12,500 bases of DNA from Chromera velia (taxonomy: Eukaryota > Sar > Chromeraceae), in contig JAHBMJ010000015.1 in assembly GCA_018398765.1 (NCBI GenBank), forward strand, positions 1-12,500, written 5' to 3'. Shown one piece after another: positions 7,232 to 12,500 of the stretch. The notes beneath the pieces are model-generated. The model did no database searches and was not told the origin of the DNA. It saw only the letters and a list, made by a program, of their open reading frames with translations. Position 1 is the first letter of the stretch, and each line of letters begins with the position of its first letter. Position numbers and translations under genes: made by a program.

Positions 7232-8893
7232 ATGTTCGACTGGAGTGACACTGCTAATTCCCGTCTCCTCCAAGTCTGTCTCTTTGTGCTCGGCTTTCTT
7301 ATTCTTTGCATCTTGTGCGTTCTGTTCGTGAGGGCTCGATGGAGCCGTCGGACCATTGTGTCATCCCTGTCAGCATCCCACGAGGGACTGGAGAGAGGGC
7401 TGATTCCGGACGCTGCAGGGGTGACAGCTCGCGGGGCTCCGCGGGACTTTGAAAGCATTGCAAGAGAGGCAGAGGCCAGGGGGCGAATTCGGGCTGCAGA
7501 TTTTGGACGTTCGGTTGCTGAGTGGTCGCGCTGGCTAGCTGCCAGACAGCTCCAGCAGGGCCCAGTCCAACTGGAAGAGGGGGAGGGGGGAGAGATAGGA
7601 GACGGCCCCGAGCCCCCGGAGTGTGGGGGGATTTCGGGTGCCTTCAGGAGACAGGGGGAGAGGGAGACGGCAGTCGGGTTGCAGCACCATGGAGGTATGA
7701 GGGCTCCTGCGTATGCAGGCGTAGGGTTAGGAGCAGGGGGGGCAGTCCCATTGCCCACTGGGTCTGATGAGGAGGCCTCGTCTCTGTGCGTCTCCTCGTC
7801 TCAGGGCGGGTCCTCTGCCCCTCGGAGTTCGTGGGCAGCCCCGGCAACTGACAGCCTGCAGGGGCCCCCGTCAGCAAGGGGAGACGGGCATGCCGGGGCC
7901 TCTGCAGACTTGCAGTCACGGGGATCTGTCCGCTTTCCGCACTTACGAAGGTCACCCGCACTCGTCTCTCACCGTTCGCCGAAGTCAAAATTTCGGCGTT
8001 CCAGTTCCGAGTGTGTCAGCGGGGGGCACCCGGACGCGTTCCGAAGGCAATTTGAAAACGCCCCGTTTCTTCAGCCCCTTCTGTCCGAAAGTATGGGGCA
8101 TGGGGTGGGTCTCCCGAATGTTCGCTTTCCGGGGCCAGCTCCAGCTGCGTGTGGGGATTGGAGTTGGAGGGCCCGGGAGGAAGTCTCCCGGCAGGGTGAG
8201 CCCGGGTGGTCTCAGGGTTCCGCTGTGGGGGTCGGGTCTCCTCATTCTCGTCGTGGGGGGAGGGGAGGGGAGGCAGGGGGATACTTGAGGGGGGAGCGGG
8301 GAAGGTCATTAGGAGGAAGGGGGGCTCGGGGAGAGGGGGGGGGCCTGCGAGTGAATGTGACCAGAGAGAAAGACAAGTCAAAGTCAAAAGTGAAAAGAGG
8401 AAGCGGAGTAGATCCTCGCCGTGCGAGAGAAACGGAAGAGGAGGCGGGGGAAGAGGAGGTTGTTTCGTGCCCGTCTTCGCTGAGCTTTTCCTCTGGGTCT
8501 TCTCTCAGTCCTGCCGGAGAAGGGAGAGAAAGGGGAGGTCTCTCACTGTGGGGAAGTGTTTCTCTGGCAGACTCTCAGACTGCTGCTGTCGAGGCAGACA
8601 TGGGCGTGCGAAACACAAACGGGCCTAAGAGAGCACCGAGAGAGGTCCAGAGGGAAAGGAGGGATCCTGTGCGGGGATTCAGACTGCCTGGAACTGAAGC
8701 ACCTCAAGAGGCTCAGACAGAGAGAGACGGCCATGATCGAGGGGCAGAGGCTGATCGAGTGGGGTTGTCGGATTCGGACAGTGAAGCTCAAGGCTTCAGT
8801 TCTGACCATGCACAACATGGGATAGTGATGTCCGGAGGTCGGGTGCGGCAAGATGACTCAGAATTTGAGTCGGTGCAGTCTGAACCTGAATGA
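7232..8893 (+). CDS. Single-pass membrane-anchored protein with long disordered tail
   Basis: A 553-residue uninterrupted frame. The Met at 7232 is the first after an in-frame TGA at 7145-7147. Residues 12-33 (LLQVCLFVLGFLILCILCVLFV) form one strong hydrophobic helix, followed directly by RARWSRR. By the positive-inside rule this predicts a signal anchor with the bulk of the protein cytosolic. Residues 70-105 (beginning FESIAREAEARGRIRAADF) look helical. The rest is Gly/Ser/Arg/Glu-rich and probably disordered: a Gly/Arg-rich section near 330-385, a Lys/Arg-rich DKSKSKVKRGS near 388-398, and an acidic serine-rich C terminus (GLSDSDSE, DDSEFESVQSEPE) that offers likely casein-kinase-2-type sites. 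No enzyme domain is visible. The length of the frame, its GC-rich composition against AT-rich flanks and the well-placed anchor support it being real. Function is unknown. Confidence 0.65.
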   Translation: MFDWSDTANSRLLQVCLFVLGFLILCILCVLFVRARWSRRTIVSSLSASHEGLERGLIPDAAGVTARGAPRDFESIAREAEARGRIRAADFGRSVAEWSRWLAARQLQQGPVQLEEGEGGEIGDGPEPPECGGISGAFRRQGERETAVGLQHHGGMRAPAYAGVGLGAGGAVPLPTGSDEEASSLCVSSSQGGSSAPRSSWAAPATDSLQGPPSARGDGHAGASADLQSRGSVRFPHLRRSPALVSHRSPKSKFRRSSSECVSGGHPDAFRRQFENAPFLQPLLSESMGHGVGLPNVRFPGPAPAACGDWSWRAREEVSRQGEPGWSQGSAVGVGSPHSRRGGRGGEAGGYLRGERGRSLGGRGARGEGGGLRVNVTREKDKSKSKVKRGSGVDPRRARETEEEAGEEEVVSCPSSLSFSSGSSLSPAGEGRERGGLSLWGSVSLADSQTAAVEADMGVRNTNGPKRAPREVQRERRDPVRGFRLPGTEAPQEAQTERDGHDRGAEADRVGLSDSDSEAQGFSSDHAQHGIVMSGGRVRQDDSEFESVQSEPE

Positions 8894-9259
8894 TATGCAT
8901 AACTGGCCGGCTTTTCATGTTGCGAACCATGCTCTTCTGTATATACTATACAATATACTCATATAATAATAGTATCAATACAATATTCAACCCTCTAGTT
9001 TCATAACATTCAGTGGCTGAGTGACAGACTCGGACTGTTATCAGTTCAACCGTTACTTCGACCGCATTTCTAGTTTTAAAATTCTTTGCAGCTTCTTTTT
9101 TAAATTTTTTTTGTGGATTATATAATCGATTCAAGTTGATTCATTATAGTTTCGCACAACTTGAACTTTGAATACTAGGTAAAACGTGTCTTCTCGCTAG
9201 CCGGTGCTAGGCTAAAAAGGGTTAATTTAAGTGATCATCATCCTACGCCATCGCCATTA

Positions 9260-9273
9260 GCCTATATATAGGC
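9260..9273. repeat. 14-bp perfect palindrome
   Basis: GCCTATATATAGGC is its own reverse complement. A related CCTATAAATAGG follows at 9284-9295. It could be a TATA-type element or a symmetric protein site. No gene start is evident close by, so no function is assigned. Confidence 0.6.
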
Positions 9274-9367
9274 CGTAATAGCCCCTATAAATAGGTGTTC
9301 AGCGTTCAGCAAAGTTCCTAACTCTTTCTAGATCGCAAGAAATAAGCCTCTAAAGTTTTGAAATTTA

Positions 9368-9393
9368 GTGGAATCTAAACGAGTAGATTCCAC
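9368..9393. repeat. Perfect 10-bp inverted repeat, 6-nt loop
   Basis: GTGGAATCTA (9368-9377), loop AACGAG, TAGATTCCAC (9384-9393). The arms match exactly. The ATTCC element of the right arm recurs just downstream as AAATTCCAC and AAATTCCATT. No run of T follows, and in a eukaryote this is not expected to be a terminator. Confidence 0.8.
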
Positions 9394-9978
9394 GGTAAAT
9401 TCCACACAAATACATCAAATTCAAGGGTAAATTCCATTAAATTTCACTTGATTCCTAGGGAATTGAACCCAGCTTTGTAGGGTTAATCTGGATAAAAATC
9501 TTATCATATTCAAATAGGTTAAAAGTGTGACAATGTAGATGAATTAAGTGTGATCTTCATTCTTATTTATCATGATTACCATTTTCTAAGTTTAGAAATT
9601 TCATAAAAAAGTTGTGTAGTAGTATACAGTAGATACCTAACAAATATTGTGAATGTCATGCCCTTTTTAATTTAAAGACAAGTTCTTAATGTCCCATAAG
9701 AGTAAGAAAGGCATACAGGCAACCCGGCGACAACGAAGGCCCGAAGGGCAAAGTTGTCGTCATCGTTGTTCGTGTTGCTGGAGGTCTTGTTCACTGTTGT
9801 TTTTGATGATCATGTCTACATGTATATACAAGTATGAACGACTCTATAGCATACAACCTTCTCTCTCCCGTTCATGACTTTCTACAGTTTGTTGTCACAA
9901 CCTTACACCTTTACTCTTCCCTCAATCGATCTTCGACTGATCCCCGCAGGAGCATTGTTTCTCGGTGATCCGATTCAC

Positions 9979-10216
9979 AGGGTGAGCGAGGCAGCGCTTC
10001 AGGAGCTCGTTGTGGTTGACCCAGTTCTTGTCTTTCCTGCATGGTCTTCCTCGGGTTGATCGGGGGTGGGGCGGCGGGGTGGGTGGCACACTTGGTGTTG
10101 ATCTTATTGATGACGAAGGGCCTGGCTCGAAGCTCTTCGGCAGCCATTGCTAGATCTTCTCATCCAAAACGCACGCCTTGCAAAACGTCCTGAGTTTCTT
10201 TCTTTGCTCGTCGTTC
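9979..10216 (-). pseudogene. Broken copy 1 of an unrecognised duplicated gene (one exon)
   Basis: This minus-strand segment is homologous to 12226-12455. It begins after a pyrimidine-rich TGTTTGTCTACAG acceptor and starts NDEQRKKLRTFCKACVLDEKI, then hits TAG. A different frame then carries ELRARPFVINKINTK and PPPINPRKT, and a third carries KDKNWVNHNELLKRC up to a donor-like GTGAAT at 9978. The frame changes and the stop make a functional product unlikely. Both ends of the homology fall at the probable exon edges shared with the other copy. No counterpart of that copy's second exon was found below 9979. The family is not recognised. Confidence 0.55.
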
Positions 10217-10221
10217 CTGTA

Positions 10222-10320
10222 GACAAACAGACAGACAGACAGACAAAACAGACTGAGAGACACTGTGACACTGACAGACAGACAGACTGACAGACAGAAG
10301 GAAGGAAAGAAGGAAGGAAA
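10222..10320. repeat. (CAGA)n tract running into (GGAA)n
   Basis: Two runs of CAGA/ACAG (10222-10252 and 10271-10298) are separated by a degenerate stretch, then followed by GAAGGAAAGAAGGAAGG. On the minus strand the first run is (TCTG)n leading directly into the acceptor of the broken gene copy, so it serves as that site's pyrimidine tract. Confidence 0.9.
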
Positions 10321-10388
10321 AAAAGAAAAAGGAGTAACCTGTTTGTCCGTGAGTCTTTGTTTCTTTGTTTCACTCATTGATTTCTTTT

Positions 10389-10413
10389 GCCTGTCTGTTT
10401 GTCTGTCTGTCTG
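10389..10413. repeat. (TCTG)n tract, inverted relative to 10222-10252
   Basis: GCCTGTCTGTTTGTCTGTCT continues through GTCTG and then GCATGCC. It is the reverse complement of the CAGA run about 140 bp to the left, so the two can pair as hairpin arms of roughly 20 bp. Confidence 0.85.
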
Positions 10414-10449
10414 CATGCCAGCCTTGCTTCGTACGTTTGTTCCTAGGCC

Positions 10450-11320
10450 TTAAAGTTTTGATTCTTTGCTTAAGTCTCTGCATATATTTTTCTCTCTTGG
10501 ATTGAAAATGAAAATCACAGAACTACACACAGTTCTCGGAAAACTTACCGGAGGAGTGTTTTTTTTTGCAGGTACGAGGATAATTTTGTTTTTCGGAGGG
10601 ATAGATATTTTGGTGGTCGTAGGTGAGGGGGAGCGTCTGTGTTTTTTGGGGGGAGGGGGAATCACCAAAGCACGTTTGCCCTGAAAGGAGAGGCTGTTTT
10701 TGAAACGGCCGACTACTTCTTTTGGACACAGAGGTCCAAAGACAGACAGCTTGGAGGTTGTTCCTGCAAGGAGGAATAGTCTTATAATTGGTTCCATATT
10801 TTCTTCCATTGCCTGCACCAGGACGGAGGCAGACCCCACCCCTGGCACCATCCATACTGTCAGAAGCTTCTATGTTTTGAGATTCCTTGACATGAAGTTG
10901 GCCATATTCAGTAGCTTCTCTTCCTGCAAGACCAGCAAAACTGTCAGCCACCTACCATGCGTACTTTAATGAATAAAATTTTTGCTTTGCACGTCTACAG
11001 TGATTTCCTTGCTCAGCTTGTCAAAGAAGTCAAAAGGTCATGTGAAAAAAAGAACAAAAGCTCTGTTTCAGTAGCAGCATGAGAAGTTTCTGTGCCTGTA
11101 CGGTTTACCTCAAAAGCAACAGGTTCAAGTAAAATTTCAGTTTGAACAATTAAAAATAGGTGACAAAGAAAGCGAGCTGAAGAGCAAATTGATGAGAGAG
11201 AGAAAGAGAGATGAGAAAAAGGCGAGAGACTACCACCTCTTGAAAGAGAATCACTTCTGAATCAATCAACATTCACTCATATGATATCTATTGGATACGT
11301 GACAAAGCAGACATCCAAGT
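10450..11320. other. Spacer between gene copies, with one weak exon candidate
   Basis: On the minus strand a good pyrimidine-rich acceptor (GCTGGTCTTGCAG, ending at 10924) opens frames that continue to about 10690. One frame reads EEKLLNMANFMSRN, meets TAG, then continues AMEENMEPIIRLFLLAG. Another is open but shows no motif. G-rich runs at 10647-10660 break up the coding look. I cannot support a gene. The rest, to 11320, is AT-rich with no open frame of note. Confidence 0.35.
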
Positions 11321-11321
11321 T

Positions 11322-11382
11322 GAACGTGATCATCAAGCTTAGCACAAAGAAAGACTGAATGCTTTCAACAAAGTCACTGCAT
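11322..11382 (-). repeat. Copy 3: fragment holding the start of the shared intron
   Basis: About 60 bp closely matching 12172-12232 in the same orientation. Common blocks include ATCATCAAGCTTAGCACAAA and GACTGAATGCTTTCAA / GAACTGAATGCTTTCAA. In the right-hand gene model this sequence covers the exon 1 donor (GCA|GTGAGT) and the 5' part of intron 1; here the donor reads GTGACT. The match does not extend into the exon body, so this is either a rearranged fragment or a much-diverged third copy. Confidence 0.6.
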
Positions 11383-11550
11383 GGCTGGAGAATTTGGAGT
11401 AGCACATTGAGCAGCACTATCGGTTTAGCATATCAAATAAACACAGACGAGTGACACTGTACAGAATATCATTTGTTTATATTCGTTTCGGTAAGAACGG
11501 CACAGCAACAGCACCGTGGTTACAAAACCTACATCGAATAGGCCGGTCAC

Positions 11551-11927
11551 CTTGAGGTTGAACATGATGAGAGGGAGATTACCAAGCCCCCACCCGCAAG
11601 ATCCTTCACCTGCATGCATATGCACATGCACGTACATACAGAAGCTAAGACACAAAAGGCCATGGAGGCAGCTGGCGAGCCTACCGGACATATAGACAAG
11701 GCAAACAGATAAGACAAACACACAGACACATAGACAGACAGACACACAGACACAATGTCATGGACAGACAGACAGATAGACAGACAGACAGACAGATGGA
11801 TAGACCGACAGACAGACACACAGACAGACATAAATACTAGCAGACATATAAGACAAACCGACAGGACACAGAAACAGACAATATCGTCAGACAGACAGAC
11901 AGGCAGACAGACAGACAGAAATACAAT

Positions 11928-11963
<36 letters not shown>

Positions 11964-12455
11964 ACACATACACAGATGTGCAGACTCACGCTTCGCTCCC
12001 AGCTGATGCGCAGACTCCGATTTGGTCTGAGTTTGACTCGGCATTTCGCCTGCACACACACGGTCGCGGAACAGTCCCTCCTCAAACTGGCCGAGATACG
12101 TTGCGATCTGCAGGCGGGCGTAGCAGCAAGGACAATAGCCCATTGAAAGATAAATATAATCAAGATTGAGGCCGTAATCATCAAGCTTAGCACAAAGAAG
12201 AACTGAATGCTTTCAATGAACTCACTGCATGTCTGCAGCGCTTCAGGGGCTCATCGTGGCTGACCCAGTTCTTCTCCTTCCCGGTCTTCCTCGGGTTGAT
12301 GGGGGGGGGTGGCACATTTGGTATTGATCTCATTGATGTGATGAAGGCTCGAAGCTCTTTGGGAGCCACTGCCTTGATCTTCTCCTCCAAAACGCACGCC
12401 TCGCAGAGCATTGAATTTCGCAGAACGTCCTGAGCTTCTTTCTCTGCTCGTCGTC
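11551..12455 (-). CDS. Copy 2 of the unrecognised duplicated gene (three-exon model)
   Basis: Proposed exons on the minus strand are as follows. Exon 1 (12455-12226) begins DDEQRKKLRTFCE and ends KNWVSHDEPLKRCRHA at a textbook GTGAGT donor. Exon 2 (12107-11990) follows CGCCTGCAG, encodes IATYLGQFEEGLFRDRVC and then AGEMPSQTQTKSESAHQLG, and ends at GTGAGT. Exon 3 (11609-11551) follows TGCATGCAG, encodes REGSCGWGLGNLPLIMFNLK and ends at GTGACC. Phases match at both junctions (phase 0, then phase 1), which is the main support. Exon 1 is homologous to 9979-10216. A 17-bp insertion (12407-12423) flanked by TCGCAG repeats shifts exon 1's frame after RTFCE; the frame from a Met at 12411 downstream is intact. 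The gene may extend left and beyond the right edge: SSVKSVAVKHGLSLE is open above exon 1. I recognise no domain. It may be a repeated host gene or part of a mobile element. Confidence 0.45.
11715..11974. repeat. (GACA)n tract followed by (CA)n
   Basis: Degenerate GACA/CAGA units run from about 11715 to 11920 with TAGA and CACA variants. An almost pure CA run follows from 11930 to 11974 with two TA interruptions. The whole block falls in intron 2 of the three-exon gene model, where the minus strand reads (TGTC)n and (TG)n. The Ser-Val-Cys-Leu ORFs here are artefacts of the repeat. Confidence 0.9.
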
Positions 12456-12500
12456 CTCTAGGGAGAGTCCATGCTTGACTGCAACGGACTTCACGCTGCT

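Larger units (their letters stand above)
8894..9700. other. AT-rich island without genes
   Basis: Composition shifts sharply to AT just after the stop codon of the upstream gene and back near 9700. No frame over about 60 codons is convincing. It holds a 14-bp palindrome (9260-9273) and a perfect 10-bp hairpin (9368-9393) amid several ATTCCAC/ATTCCA motifs (9386-9440). It could be the gene's 3' flank, a remnant of a non-coding mobile element, or both. Confidence 0.5.

Noticed and set aside
7126-7758. 210-residue minus-strand ORF opposite the membrane-protein gene
   Set aside because: GC-rich shadow of the 553-residue frame; Pro/Ser-rich with no motif.
11547-12006. Cys/Ser/Val/Leu-rich and Asp-Arg-Gln-Thr-rich ORFs
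   Set aside because: They are produced by the (GACA)n and (CA)n repeats. Only the ends that fall in predicted exons are kept.
12109-12232. Membrane-protein-like frame FVLSLMITASILIIFIF, and a similar frame in copy 3
   Set aside because: I first considered multi-pass membrane exons. The segment is bounded by GTGAGT and CCTGCAG, and splicing it out joins two frames in phase, so the hydrophobic run is better explained as T-rich intron.
1-12500. CRISPR array, tRNA, rRNA, bacterial-type operon or phage defence locus
   Set aside because: No spaced identical repeats, cloverleaf or rRNA-like segments and no ribosome-binding-site-led gene clusters were seen. The microsatellites are the only regular repeats, and gene structure is eukaryotic.

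Overview
This window looks like nuclear DNA of a protist. The supporting signs are split genes with convincing splice sites, long low-complexity proteins, many microsatellites and a Ty3/gypsy-type Gag. No operon structure, rRNA, tRNA or CRISPR array was seen. GCATGC is clearly over-represented: I count 13 sites, where about 3 are expected by chance. TGCATGC is a known regulatory motif in apicomplexans. An alveolate, such as a chromerid or coccidian relative, is therefore a reasonable but unproven guess.

Layout. (1) 1-517, minus strand: N-terminal part of a retrotransposon Gag running off the left edge. It is preceded by a leader with a primer-binding-site-like sequence (581-596) and a putative 5' LTR (about 597-909) holding a perfect hairpin. 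(2) 910-2171: gene-poor DNA with two diverged copies of a 90-bp repeat. (3) 2172-4129, minus strand: a small FHA-domain gene split into at least four exons. Its signature pieces (VVIGRS, PQMISRRHA, SLNGLFVNG, LRDGDEIHFG) lie in separate exons, and its second intron carries a 450-bp purine microsatellite. (4) 4173-5600: microsatellites and no firm gene. (5) 5620-6504, minus strand: a low-complexity basic/acidic protein with two AT-hook-like motifs. (6) 7232-8893, plus strand: a 553-residue protein with one N-terminal membrane anchor and a long disordered tail. (7) 8894-9700: an AT-rich island with palindromes. (8) 9979-12455, minus strand: copies of one unrecognised gene. The right-hand copy can be read as a three-exon model with matching intron phases. 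The left-hand copy is broken, and a third fragment preserves mainly the start of the shared intron.

The genes do not form an evident pathway. The most informative results are the reassembled FHA gene, the repeated use of TGCATGCAG as a probable 3' splice site, and the unknown duplicated gene family on the right. Gene functions are otherwise unknown, and exon models are manual and untested.
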